Of a stretch of DNA of 64,000 bases, positions 16,290 through 25,128 are shown one piece after another. Both the position numbers and the translations under genes were made by a program. This DNA is from Paenibacillus sp. BJ-4 (lineage in GTDB: Bacteria; Bacillota; Bacilli; Paenibacillales; Paenibacillaceae): contig NZ_JAIVEM010000140.1 in NCBI RefSeq assembly GCF_020404765.1, positions 62,001 through 126,000 on the forward strand, read 5' to 3'. Position 1 is the first letter of the stretch; each line of letters starts with the position of its first letter. Below the pieces are notes generated by a model. The model was given only the letters and a program-made list of their open reading frames with translations. It was not told the DNA's origin and did not search any database.

Positions 16290-16331
16290 AAAAAGAGATT
16301 TGTTCTTTAACTGAAACAAGTCTCTTTTTTT
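16290..16331. terminator. Hairpin terminator before tetR
   Basis: AAAAAGAGATTTGTT pairs with AACAAGTCTCTTTTTT, an AT-rich stem with a T-run, in an otherwise gene-free stretch. Confidence 0.65.
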
Positions 16332-16356
16332 GATTTTCAATGGACTTATTTTTTTC

Positions 16357-16385
16357 TTGACTGAACGATCTGGAAAAGATAAGAT
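16357..16385 (+). promoter_or_regulatory. Sigma-A type promoter of tetR
   Basis: TTGACT, a 17-base spacer and TAAGAT, 28 bases before the start codon of the TetR gene. Confidence 0.6.
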
Positions 16386-16412
16386 AGGTGTCAGAAAGGA
16401 GGTGTTCAATAC

Positions 16413-16997
16413 ATGGGGAGAAGCAAGGAATTCGATACGACGCTTGTGCTGCACAAGGCTATGGAGGTATTTGGCCACTATGGTTATGAGGGCACCTCGC
16501 TGCAAAATTTACTCGATGGGTTAGGTATAGCTCGCCAAAGTCTATATGACACGTATGGAACAAAGAGGGATCTTTTTATCTCGGCAGTAAAGCATTATAT
16601 GAATGATAAAAGCGCTGCTGTCATTTCCTATTTGGAACGCCCCGGTTCGGCGAAGAAAGCTATTACCGATATCATTTATGAGGTTGTAGCCGTTCTAAAG
16701 GATGAACAGCGCCGCAAGGAATGCTTCATTATGCACAGTGCCATCGACCAAGTCCCTCACGATCCGGACATCGCAGAGTTCTTCAAACAAGATACGGCAC
16801 GTTTGGAGCAAGCTTTTTATAAAGCATTAGTGCGCGCACAAAAGCAGGGTGAGCTTAGTGAACGTCTAACCCCCCTTGCCCTTGCCCGATATTTGAATCA
16901 GGCGAGATATTCGTTAACCCAAGCTGCTAAATTAACCTCGGATCCGGAAGTTTTGGACGATATTGCAGCTGTTACTCTTACTGCGCTTGACCATTAA
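16413..16997 (+). CDS. TetR/AcrR-family regulator
   Basis: A 194-residue repressor with an N-terminal TetR HTH (AMEVFGHYGYEGTSLQNLLD then GIARQSLYDTYGTKRDLF) and a C-terminal all-helical ligand domain. The start codon is at 16413, with AAAGGAGG upstream. It is 200 bases ahead of an NmrA-like reductase and an NTF2-like gene on the same strand, which it probably controls. It is related to, but clearly different from, the TetR at 34292. Confidence 0.88.
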   Translation: MGRSKEFDTTLVLHKAMEVFGHYGYEGTSLQNLLDGLGIARQSLYDTYGTKRDLFISAVKHYMNDKSAAVISYLERPGSAKKAITDIIYEVVAVLKDEQRRKECFIMHSAIDQVPHDPDIAEFFKQDTARLEQAFYKALVRAQKQGELSERLTPLALARYLNQARYSLTQAAKLTSDPEVLDDIAAVTLTALDH

Positions 16998-17198
16998 TGG
17001 AGCGGTATGGATGCTCCATTAAATTTTAATCTTATTGGACCATTTGATCCGAAAAATGAAGTGGTAACAAACGTAGTGTTGCGACACATCGCAAGCGGCG
17101 AATTGACGCGGTCTGTTTCCGGTTACTGAGTCAATATGACTGACCGTTCACAACCATTTTGGACTTATTAGTCTAGAAAAAGAAAGGGAGTAATTGAT

Positions 17199-18059
17199 AT
17201 GCCTAAAAACGGTAAAATTCTAGTAACAGGTGGAAGAGGTAAAACGGGAAGCCGTATAGCTAAGCGACTTACAGATTTAGGATATGCCGTTCGTACGGCC
17301 TACCGCGGCACTCCCGCTCCAGGCAGCACAAATGAGCATGTGACCTTTGATTGGTTCGATGAGACGACGTTTGAACCGGCTCTAAAAAACGTGGATAAAA
17401 TCTATTTGGTAGGTCCCCTTGCAGTCATGGACCCATCCAAGATCATGGTGTCGTTTCTGGAGAAGGCTTTAAAGGTAGGCGTGCGCCGGGTCGTCTTGCT
17501 TAGCAGCGCATCCGTGCCCGAAGAAGGGCCGGTGTTTGGCAACGTGCATAAGGCAATTCGTCAGCTTGTGCCGGAGTGGGCGGTACTACGTCCTTCTTAT
17601 TTTATGCAAAATTTCACCGAGGGTCATCACGGGGCTCAAATTAATGGTGATGGGGTGATGATTACTGCTACAGGATCGGGGCGGGTTGGATTCGTTGATG
17701 CCGACGATATTGCTGAGGTCGGTGTGAGAGCGCTGATTGATGAACAACCTCATAATACAGATCATGTCATCACGGGTCCTCAGTCCCTTAGTTACGCGGA
17801 AGCTGGGGAAATCATCGGGGCCATTGCAGGGCGAACCATCAAGCATGTGAATATTAGCACGGAGGAACTGGCGGCTGGGATGGTGAAACTGGGCATGACG
17901 GAAGACTATGCTTATTTTCTCGCAGGTCTGGATGAAGCGATCAGGCTTCACGGTACCGAAGATCAGGTTACGAGCACCGTTGAACGTGTAACCGGACGTC
18001 CACCCAGATCTCTGAATGACTTCGCAATCGCTCACGCCTCTTACTGGAAACAGAAATGA
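17199..18059 (+). CDS. NmrA-like NAD(P)-binding reductase
   Basis: A 286-residue atypical SDR. The N-terminal motif ILVTGGRGKTGSRIAKRL binds NAD(P); VRRVVLLSSASVPEE, WAVLRPSYFMQNF and FVDADDIAEVGVRAL are typical NmrA/QOR2 blocks. The active-site Tyr/Lys pair of classical SDRs is not evident. AAAGGGAG precedes the ATG. The substrate is unknown. It is followed after 60 bases by an NTF2-like protein; both probably belong to the TetR regulon next door. Confidence 0.85.
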   Translation: MPKNGKILVTGGRGKTGSRIAKRLTDLGYAVRTAYRGTPAPGSTNEHVTFDWFDETTFEPALKNVDKIYLVGPLAVMDPSKIMVSFLEKALKVGVRRVVLLSSASVPEEGPVFGNVHKAIRQLVPEWAVLRPSYFMQNFTEGHHGAQINGDGVMITATGSGRVGFVDADDIAEVGVRALIDEQPHNTDHVITGPQSLSYAEAGEIIGAIAGRTIKHVNISTEELAAGMVKLGMTEDYAYFLAGLDEAIRLHGTEDQVTSTVERVTGRPPRSLNDFAIAHASYWKQK

Positions 18060-18119
18060 AAGCGGGTAAAACTATTCATTTTTATTCAATAGCGAACAAA
18101 CGAATAAGGAGTGATAAAT

Positions 18120-18587
18120 ATGACATTCAATCCGGCAGATAACGAAAAGGTGCGGGAAGCTTCACGGGAGATTTTCAGTAAGTTTTGCAAGTCTTTATTA
18201 GAGAAAGACATGAACCAATTTATTGAACTTTTTGATGACAATGCGCTGTTCGAGTTTCCTTACGCTCCTAAAGGCTTTACTCAAAAACTTGAAGGGAAGG
18301 CTGCCATTTATGAGTATATTAAAGACTTTCCTCAAAGGTTTGATATCTCACAGTTCAGTGAACCCACATTTCACTTCACGTTGAACCCCAACATCATGAT
18401 CGTTGAATTCGGTATTGAGGAAGCGCAAGTCCTGACTACCGACAAGCCCTATCTTCAGAAGTATGTCTCCGTGATCGAAACAAGGGACCATAAAATCGTA
18501 CATTACAAAGATTATTGGAATCCGTTAGTGGCGCTTACTGCGCTTTTGGATACAGCATCCATACAGAAACTATTAAACGAACAATAA
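18120..18587 (+). CDS. NTF2-like (SnoaL-type) protein
   Basis: A 155-residue NTF2-fold protein. FSKFCKSLLEKDMNQFIELF, then ALFEFPYAPKGFTQKLEGKA and YKDYWNPL fit the SnoaL-like family. I use ATG 18120 with AAGGAG just upstream; the GTG three codons earlier overlaps that site. It follows the NmrA-like reductase and may use the same substrate or bind its product. Confidence 0.8.
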   Translation: MTFNPADNEKVREASREIFSKFCKSLLEKDMNQFIELFDDNALFEFPYAPKGFTQKLEGKAAIYEYIKDFPQRFDISQFSEPTFHFTLNPNIMIVEFGIEEAQVLTTDKPYLQKYVSVIETRDHKIVHYKDYWNPLVALTALLDTASIQKLLNEQ

Positions 18588-18781
18588 TACAACAAAAGAG
18601 CATCAAATAAGGGTATCGCTTCAATTCCTCTTATGGTGATAGATCGCTTTATGTCAGGTAAGCCCCCCAATCTCGTTGTTGATTCATTTTGCGATTTGTC
18701 GTAATACTTATGCCCTGTTTGTATTTCATCAGGTATGGGATGATGGGTACATCAATGGTTCGGAGTCACGGATTCTGAACC

Positions 18782-21049
18782 TTGATCTTCAGGCTATTGC
18801 GATCCTTCCTTCTATTCATTTGGCGAATTAGGGTCGCAGCTTTCCTGATGTATTTCTATCACGAGGGGGCGTTCAGGCTATCATATTCCTTCCTTCTACT
18901 GAATCTTCCAATGATATTAGGGATATGGCTTTCCTGGACTCTTTTTATGATGATAAATACCATCTATCTGCGAAGAGCGATCAAACTGATTGTAGACGAA
19001 GGAAAAGGGCCCGCTAGGCTCCCAAAAACTTATTTGGCAACAGCCATGAAAAATATCGAATATCTTGGATTTACATTCTCACATCCATTGATGCGCGCCG
19101 TGCGTACCTTATCGAAAGAGCAGTTTGAAGCATTATATGATCAACTGGTTGCTGATTTAAGGGTACTGGTAGGTGCACATGTGGAATATCATCCGATGTA
19201 TCCCGCTTTCCCGATGCAGGTGATGGAGACGGATGATGCAGAGCTTTATCTGAATGCCATTTATTATTATCTTACTTTGGATTTGCCTGAGTATGGGACT
19301 ACAGACAGACCTGCATTGCTGGATGAGGTAAACCTGAGAGTGATTGATCTTGGGAGCAAGGCGGAGCTTCATACCATGATACGCCGGCTTATACAGGCCA
19401 AGGTATCGATCTCCGAGACAGACAAAAAAGATATTGATACGATTTTGGAGTTCGCAGATCCGGATGCAATGGATGAGATTCTCCCGTCCGAGATTCCGTT
19501 CAAGGAGAATGCAGGATTCGTGATCGCTTCATTATTGAAGCATGACAAGGCCAATGTAGAGCTGATCGGACGATATTTTAAAACCGCAACCGATGTGCTT
19601 CGTTTGGCTGTGGCTTGGTCGGATGGCGATGTCAGTCTTTTTGAATCTGTGCGTTTTCGCAAATTTAAGCGGCGTGAGAGACGGTTGCTGCTTGGATTGC
19701 TGGAACGTTGCCAGCCCATTACAGAGGATATGCTGAGATACAAAGAGCGCTGGATTCGATTAGGCGAAATTCTGCATCCATCTGAATATAAGCATCGGTT
19801 TATGCGTTGTGAGGAAGCTTTTGATATTTTACGTAATAACAAGCCCTTTACAACCTTTAACGGAAGCGTGGAGCTTGCATTCCATTATCGTCAGGTCTGG
19901 ACTTTGATCGATCTGTTGATGCAGCGTCCAGGTGAATTTGCCAGAAGATTGGATCAATTATTGCGGTCAACCGAATACACGGAGTATGTCGTGCTGGCAT
20001 TTGGTGAAGTCGCGAATCATGTATCGACGCCTGTATTGCTCCAAGTGAAGAATCATTTTGCTCGCCGCCATGAGCCGCGTGATCTGCGTGTCTTTTTCCC
20101 AAAAGGAAACGTTGCCAAGGCCTTTGCTGTTCCCCATACGCTCCCGGAGATCGATGAAGCGGTATGCCAAGACCTTGTGCAATTGTGTGAACGAGTGCTT
20201 ATCGAGCGATTCTCCGTGCTCCCGCCTCTGGGAAAGGCTTATGTCGATGAACGATTGCAGGACTATTATGTGCCGTTCTCCCAAAGATCGGCTAGCAAAG
20301 CCCTGCATACGATTGTTCGCGGAAGCCATGTACCGATGATGGAAGGGGACACCATTCGTTTCTTCAGTTGGTGGAAAGAGGGGACCGTTCATGGCACGCC
20401 CACAGGCCGTGTAGATATTGATCTGTCGGCTGTCTTGTATGATCATAACTGGCAGTACATTGAGCATATCTCGTATACGAATTTGCGCTCCTCCAAATAT
20501 AAAGCCGTCCACAGCGGAGATATCGTATCAGCCCCTCAAGGCGCGTGCGAATTCATTGATCTGCACATTCCCTCGATCGTCCATTATGGCGGGCGTTATA
20601 TTGTGGCAACCCTTCATTCCTACACCAATCAACCGTACTGTAACTTGCCGGAGTGCTTTGTGGGCTGGATGATGCGCAAGAAACCCGGTTCCGGCGAAAT
20701 ATTCGAGCCTTCGACGGTTGTCAATAAAATCGATGTCACCGCTGAAACGGAGATTGCGATTCCCGTCATTCTGGATCTGGTAGAACGCACGGTCATCTGG
20801 ACAGATCTATCTCTGACCAGACATCCTCATTACTACAATAATGTGGAGGGGAACCAAAAAGGCATGGTCTTGATGGGCAAAGCCATGACAGATTTACGTA
20901 AACCGGATCTGTACGATTTATTCAACCTCCATGCCAAGGCAAGAGGGGAGTTAGTAGATACAGCCAATCAGGCCGATGCAATATTTTCATTGGAAAGAGG
21001 GATTACTCCATTTGATATCGAGCTAATTATGGCTGAATATGTGGTTTGA
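18782..21049 (+). CDS. MXAN_6230/SCO0854-family protein with C-terminal TerD-like domain
   Basis: A 755-residue protein matching, from about residue 75 on, a family found beside tellurite-resistance (ter) genes. Blocks such as HPSEYKHRF, PTFNG-like FTTFNGSVELAF, PGEFARRLDQLLR, VFFPKGNVAKAFAV and LPPLGKAYVDERLQDYYVPF lead into a TerD-like fold (VDIDLSAVLYDHNWQYIEHI, then HSGDIVSAPQGACEFIDL). The first ~65 residues are two hydrophobic segments I do not associate with this family. They contain an imperfect in-frame duplication (18788 and 18872) and start at TTG without a good ribosome site, so the N-terminus may be rearranged. No terD, terC or other ter gene is nearby. A terminator follows. Confidence 0.7.
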   Translation: MIFRLLRSFLLFIWRIRVAAFLMYFYHEGAFRLSYSFLLLNLPMILGIWLSWTLFMMINTIYLRRAIKLIVDEGKGPARLPKTYLATAMKNIEYLGFTFSHPLMRAVRTLSKEQFEALYDQLVADLRVLVGAHVEYHPMYPAFPMQVMETDDAELYLNAIYYYLTLDLPEYGTTDRPALLDEVNLRVIDLGSKAELHTMIRRLIQAKVSISETDKKDIDTILEFADPDAMDEILPSEIPFKENAGFVIASLLKHDKANVELIGRYFKTATDVLRLAVAWSDGDVSLFESVRFRKFKRRERRLLLGLLERCQPITEDMLRYKERWIRLGEILHPSEYKHRFMRCEEAFDILRNNKPFTTFNGSVELAFHYRQVWTLIDLLMQRPGEFARRLDQLLRSTEYTEYVVLAFGEVANHVSTPVLLQVKNHFARRHEPRDLRVFFPKGNVAKAFAVPHTLPEIDEAVCQDLVQLCERVLIERFSVLPPLGKAYVDERLQDYYVPFSQRSASKALHTIVRGSHVPMMEGDTIRFFSWWKEGTVHGTPTGRVDIDLSAVLYDHNWQYIEHISYTNLRSSKYKAVHSGDIVSAPQGACEFIDLHIPSIVHYGGRYIVATLHSYTNQPYCNLPECFVGWMMRKKPGSGEIFEPSTVVNKIDVTAETEIAIPVILDLVERTVIWTDLSLTRHPHYYNNVEGNQKGMVLMGKAMTDLRKPDLYDLFNLHAKARGELVDTANQADAIFSLERGITPFDIELIMAEYVV

Positions 21050-21081
21050 GTGTAGATACTAATGGAGATCGTTATCAATGA

Positions 21082-21107
21082 GAAGCAGCCATGTGCTGCT
21101 TTTTTTC
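21082..21107 (+). terminator. Terminator after TerD-like gene
   Basis: AGCAGC and GCTGCT form a stem with a short loop followed by seven T. Confidence 0.8.
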
Positions 21108-21440
21108 TGACGAGCTCTGCATAGAAGATACTTCTTTGTCGATTAATATACGTAGGATAAGAGCGACTATGGATCACCCGATAAGCCTGCTCGCATAATA
21201 TGGATGTATGTAGATCATAATCCATTGATTATTTGTATATCATGGATATATCTATTTTCTTAGATTATGCGAAGGCCTCATTTTCGGTTAAAATAGTGCT
21301 AACGCAGAAAATAAACAAAATCAAGCCGTAAATCTTGTAAAAAGCTGAGTTCAATCCTTATTTTTGCGGAAAGAATTCTCACTTTTTAACATAAATAGTC
21401 TATAATTATTATATGGTAGTTAGTTTTATTTTTAATAGAC

Positions 21441-21532
21441 TATAATTTAGTTATAATGGAGACAGAAAAGGTATGTTCCTGAGTGGAGCCTTGCTTCTTG
21501 TATCACCTAAGCAGGAGGGCCTGCTCTTTTTT
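21441..21532 (+). promoter_or_regulatory. mqo promoter and leader with possible attenuator
   Basis: Two TATAAT boxes (21441 and 21452) precede a leader that contains a terminator-like hairpin: AGCAGG and CCTGCT with a 4-base loop, then CTTTTTT (21510-21532). It sits 28 bases before the mqo start, with no gene upstream to terminate. CCTTGCTT (21489-21496) can pair instead with AAGCAGG, giving an alternative structure that would open the terminator. Confidence 0.45.
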
Positions 21533-21560
21533 GCAAAAATAAGAGATAAGGAAGGTTTTT

Positions 21561-23060
21561 ATGAGCAGCATTCAGAAAAAAACAGACGTTATCTTAATTG
21601 GTGCCGGAGTCATGAGTGCGACTCTGGGATCATTGCTGAAAGAGTTAGCACCGGAATGGGAAATTAAAGTGTTTGAGAAACTCGCAAACGCAGGAGAAGA
21701 AAGCTCTAACGAATGGAATAATGCGGGTACGGGCCATGCTGCACTGTGCGAGCTGAACTATACATCCGAGAAGCCTGACGGATCTATAGATATTAGCAAG
21801 GCTGTAAACGTTAATGAGCAGTTTCAGCTCTCAAGACAGTTTTGGTCTTTTCTTGTAACCAGCAATCTGATTCGTAATCCGCAGGACTTCATCAGGCCAA
21901 TACCTCATATGAGTCTGGTCATAGGGGAGAAAGACGTATCTTTTTTGAAAAAGCGATTTAAAGCGCTATCAAAGGTTCCTCTGTTCCAAGGAATGGAATT
22001 TTCTGACGACCCTGAAAAGCTGAAGGAATGGATTCCGCTGATCATGGAAGGCCGTACCTCGAATGAACCGATGGCGGCAACCAAAGTCGACTCCGGAACA
22101 GATGTGAACTTTGGTGCTTTAACACGCATGTTGTTTGAGCATTTACAAAGTAAAGACGTTGAGATCAAATACAAGCATAATATTAAGAATATTAAACGTA
22201 CGAGCGACGGCTCGTGGGAAGTCAAAGTGCATAATCTTGAAAACGGTAAAATCGAATACCATACGACCAAATTCGTCTTTATCGGTGGTGGGGGCGGCAG
22301 TCTGCCTTTACTACAAAAAACGGGTATTCCTGAGTCCAAGCATATCGGAGGATTTCCGGTAAGTGGACTATTTATGGTATGTAATAACCCAAAAGTTGTC
22401 ACGCAGCATCATGCAAAAGTATACGGTAAAGCTAAGCTTGGTGCTCCTCCCATGTCTGTCCCGCATCTGGATACAAGATATATCGGCAACGAAAAAGCAC
22501 TGCTGTTTGGGCCGTTTGCCGGCTTTTCACCAAAGTTTTTGAAAACGGGTTCAAATTTCGATTTGATCTGTTCTGTAAAACCCAACAACCTCTTGACGAT
22601 GTTGGCGGCAGGCGCAAAAGAGATGGCATTGACCAAATACCTGATCCAGCAGGTGATGTTATCCAATGAAAAGCGCCTGGAAGAATTGCGCGAATTTATT
22701 CCAAACGCCCAAATCGAGGACTGGGAGATCGTGGTAGCGGGCCAACGTGTGCAGGTGATCAAAGATACGGAGGCCGGTAAAGGAACACTTCAATTCGGTA
22801 CGGAAGTGGTTAGTGCCGCTGACGGCTCAGTAGCTGCATTACTCGGCGCTTCTCCGGGTGCTTCTACTGCTGTTAACGTTATGCTGGAAGTATTAGAAAG
22901 ATGTTTCCCACAACATATGAAAGATTGGGAACCGAAAATAAAAGAAATGATTCCTTCTTACGGTGTGGCACTATCGGAAAACCCAGAGCTTTTCCAAGAA
23001 ATCCATGCTTCCACAACGCAGACGCTTGGTCTGGGCGAAAAAGAACTGCTCCATCGTTAG
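21561..23060 (+). CDS. mqo: Malate:quinone oxidoreductase
   Basis: Membrane-associated FAD enzyme that oxidises malate to oxaloacetate and passes the electrons to menaquinone. At 499 residues it has family length, with the FAD motif VILIGAGVMSATLGSLL at 10-26 and blocks GGGGGSLPLLQKTGIPES, GGFPVSGLFMVC, LFGPFAGFSPKFLK and LLGASPGASTAV, all diagnostic of MQO. AAGGAAGG precedes the ATG. A small hairpin terminator in its leader suggests attenuation. It is a core-metabolism gene in an otherwise accessory stretch; directly behind it is a fragment of an S-layer gene. Confidence 0.96.
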   Translation: MSSIQKKTDVILIGAGVMSATLGSLLKELAPEWEIKVFEKLANAGEESSNEWNNAGTGHAALCELNYTSEKPDGSIDISKAVNVNEQFQLSRQFWSFLVTSNLIRNPQDFIRPIPHMSLVIGEKDVSFLKKRFKALSKVPLFQGMEFSDDPEKLKEWIPLIMEGRTSNEPMAATKVDSGTDVNFGALTRMLFEHLQSKDVEIKYKHNIKNIKRTSDGSWEVKVHNLENGKIEYHTTKFVFIGGGGGSLPLLQKTGIPESKHIGGFPVSGLFMVCNNPKVVTQHHAKVYGKAKLGAPPMSVPHLDTRYIGNEKALLFGPFAGFSPKFLKTGSNFDLICSVKPNNLLTMLAAGAKEMALTKYLIQQVMLSNEKRLEELREFIPNAQIEDWEIVVAGQRVQVIKDTEAGKGTLQFGTEVVSAADGSVAALLGASPGASTAVNVMLEVLERCFPQHMKDWEPKIKEMIPSYGVALSENPELFQEIHASTTQTLGLGEKELLHR

Positions 23061-23085
23061 TTTTTGGATATAGGAACCATGAAAT

Positions 23086-23368
23086 ATTCAATGACTCAGG
23101 CCCAGCTTCGGCTACCTTCTCAGATACGGCCGGACACTGGGCGGAAGGTGATATTGCACGGGAGCAGCAAGCAGGCTATATGCATGGCATGCCGAACGGC
23201 AGCTTCCAGCCGGACCAGACTCTGAGTCGGGCAGAGGCGGTCACTCTGTTCAATCGTGTATGGAAGAGAGATCCGAAATCCTTCACTAACTCGTCCAAGT
23301 AGTCAGATGTCCCAGTCGAACATTGGGCTTACCGGGACATTGTTGCAGCGACAACCCGGATTCGCTAG
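23086..23368 (+). pseudogene. S-layer homology (SLH) domain remnant
   Basis: The frame from about 23086 reads ATFSDTAGHWAEGDIAREQQ, MPNGSFQPDQTLSRAEAV and FNRVWKR, a full SLH motif (FxD..GHWA, F.P...LTRAE). It is interrupted by TAG at 23300, after which SDVPVEHWAYRDIVAAT begins the next SLH repeat in the same frame and stops at 23366. There is no start codon or signal peptide. It is a decayed end of a surface-anchored protein. Confidence 0.8.
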
Positions 23369-23404
23369 GATACATCGATAAGCGAAGCTTATCTGCATTT
23401 ACTG

Positions 23405-23482
23405 CTGCATGTACGGATCGCATTCGGTCGGTGATTCCCCAAAAGACCTGGCCTGTTGCAACAAGAGAATCCGTACATGCAG
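23405..23482. repeat. Spaced inverted repeat
   Basis: CTGCATGTACGGAT (23405-23418) and ATCCGTACATGCAG (23469-23482) are perfect 14-base inverted copies around a 50-base middle. They lie between the SLH remnant and the next gene. They could be ends of a small mobile remnant or a long hairpin. Confidence 0.5.
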
Positions 23483-23542
23483 AATAGTCCAGTTTGAATT
23501 CTCTGAAAAGAGGTTATATCGATCTTTTTGGATAATCCTAAT

Positions 23543-24808
23543 TTATTGGATGGGCGCAAGCACCAATGTCTTAACGATTTCTTCCTGATTTTTGTCCAAA
23601 CCTAAAAAGATGGCGGTATAGTAAATATCGTTCTGCTTCCATAAGTAATAGGTTTGACTTCTGGTGTCCTTCTTGTTTGTTGTGCCTCGTCCATATTCAT
23701 TGTAGACGTTATTGTTATCCTCACCAACGGAAATGTCGATGCCGTTAATATTTAATTTGCGAATTACGGATAGTTTTGCAGCATTAACAATGGGAACTTT
23801 GCTCTGATAGAGGGCGAGTTCATCATTTATTTCATATATTTTAGAATTGTATTCTGCATGGTATATATTTTCAATTGAATCTGCGCCTGGTCTAAAATCG
23901 TAACCCGTGTTTTGATCTCCTGCCTGGAGCAGTATCGAGTCAATAAGCTTAAGTTGGTTATTCGACAGGCCAATTGGGAACTTCACCTTAAAACCCAGAA
24001 TTTTTTTTGCTTCCAGCAAATCCTTTTCGTCATATAGAGGAAACGAATTTCCTTTTCCATCGTAGCTGACATTTTGGATTTGTTGGGGGAATGTAAAGGA
24101 TAGCAAGAATTTCTCCAGCTCGCCTTGCGAGATATTCGTCCAAAACTCAGGGTGTCCTTCTCTGGAATGATTTTCGCTATAGTAATTCATTGCATACCAG
24201 ACTCCCTCATCCTGCCAAACGAAGCTTTTTTCCCTTTCCGGTTGATGGTATTCATAATTTTGAATTTGGGTTACTAATGTGCCTTTGATGCCGGCATACG
24301 TAACCTCATCTTGTTTGTAGGCACGGACTTGTGCATTCCCCCAAGATGCCGGAGCATTACTTCTGACATCCCCCGCCACCGATCGACTGTATGTTTGGAG
24401 TAAATTCCCCTTGGAGACGAGCAACGTGAATTTTTTTTCATCCGATTTTCCAAAGTTTGATACAAAAGTAATAGTAACTTGATTATCGATACGATTGACA
24501 TATTTCTTAAGAACCTCGACATTTTGAAGTTGATAACCAGGAGGTAGATAATCGGGTACTTTGAACCGAAAACCGGAAAAGTCGTTTGCCCTTGCCAGAC
24601 TAGGAAACCATTTTGCCCAATCATTAAGACGTTCTACCTTCCATGAAGAAAAAGTTCCCTTCATGGAACTTACGTTTGGATCTACAGCTGATTCAGTATT
24701 CTTACCGCTCTTTAATGTAATAGTGAGGATTACGCCACTTAAGACAAGAACCAGAATTATTGCGGCGGCAGCTAGTCTATACGAACCTTTTCTGAATTTT
24801 GCGATCAT
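23543..24808 (-). CDS. Membrane-anchored protein, DUF4367-like, unknown function
   Basis: A 421-residue protein with one N-terminal membrane segment (AAAAIILVLVLSGVILTI) and a large outside part. The outside part has two related units around FKVPDYLPPGYQLQNVEV and GFKVKFPIGLSNNQLKLIDS, with the layout of the DUF4367 domain (often on RsgI-like or anti-sigma partners). I use ATG 24808 (MIAKFRKG) because CGGAG lies 7 bases upstream. No sigma factor gene is adjacent, so a regulatory role cannot be argued. It stands alone between SLH debris and the SUKH gene. Confidence 0.65.
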   Translation of the reverse strand: MIAKFRKGSYRLAAAAIILVLVLSGVILTITLKSGKNTESAVDPNVSSMKGTFSSWKVERLNDWAKWFPSLARANDFSGFRFKVPDYLPPGYQLQNVEVLKKYVNRIDNQVTITFVSNFGKSDEKKFTLLVSKGNLLQTYSRSVAGDVRSNAPASWGNAQVRAYKQDEVTYAGIKGTLVTQIQNYEYHQPEREKSFVWQDEGVWYAMNYYSENHSREGHPEFWTNISQGELEKFLLSFTFPQQIQNVSYDGKGNSFPLYDEKDLLEAKKILGFKVKFPIGLSNNQLKLIDSILLQAGDQNTGYDFRPGADSIENIYHAEYNSKIYEINDELALYQSKVPIVNAAKLSVIRKLNINGIDISVGEDNNNVYNEYGRGTTNKKDTRSQTYYLWKQNDIYYTAIFLGLDKNQEEIVKTLVLAPIQ

Positions 24809-25128
24809 CGTGATTCTCCGTTTCATTTCATTATTGTTTTGAAAAAATGCGAAAGATTGATCGGGGAGGGAGAGCCTTGGGGAAAATTATGAAACCTTTT
24901 TCCATATACTTTGTTTACATCCGTAAATAATGCCTTAAATTTACTCTTGTACATAAAGCGTGTCAAGCGTAAACGTTCAGCCTCATGAATTAGAAGCATA
25001 GGCCAGCCCGATCAAGAACAAAGTCGGAATGGATGATAGTAACTCATTGTACGTGTCTGGCAAGCTGGATAGAGCGATGCCGGGAATGTTAGAATTAAAA
25101 AAAGGGCGAAAAGTAGGAGGCAGAGCTG

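Noticed and set aside
21473..21667. Short frame at the mqo leader as a protein gene
   Set aside because: It overlaps the start of mqo in another frame and lacks a clear ribosome site; at most a leader peptide.
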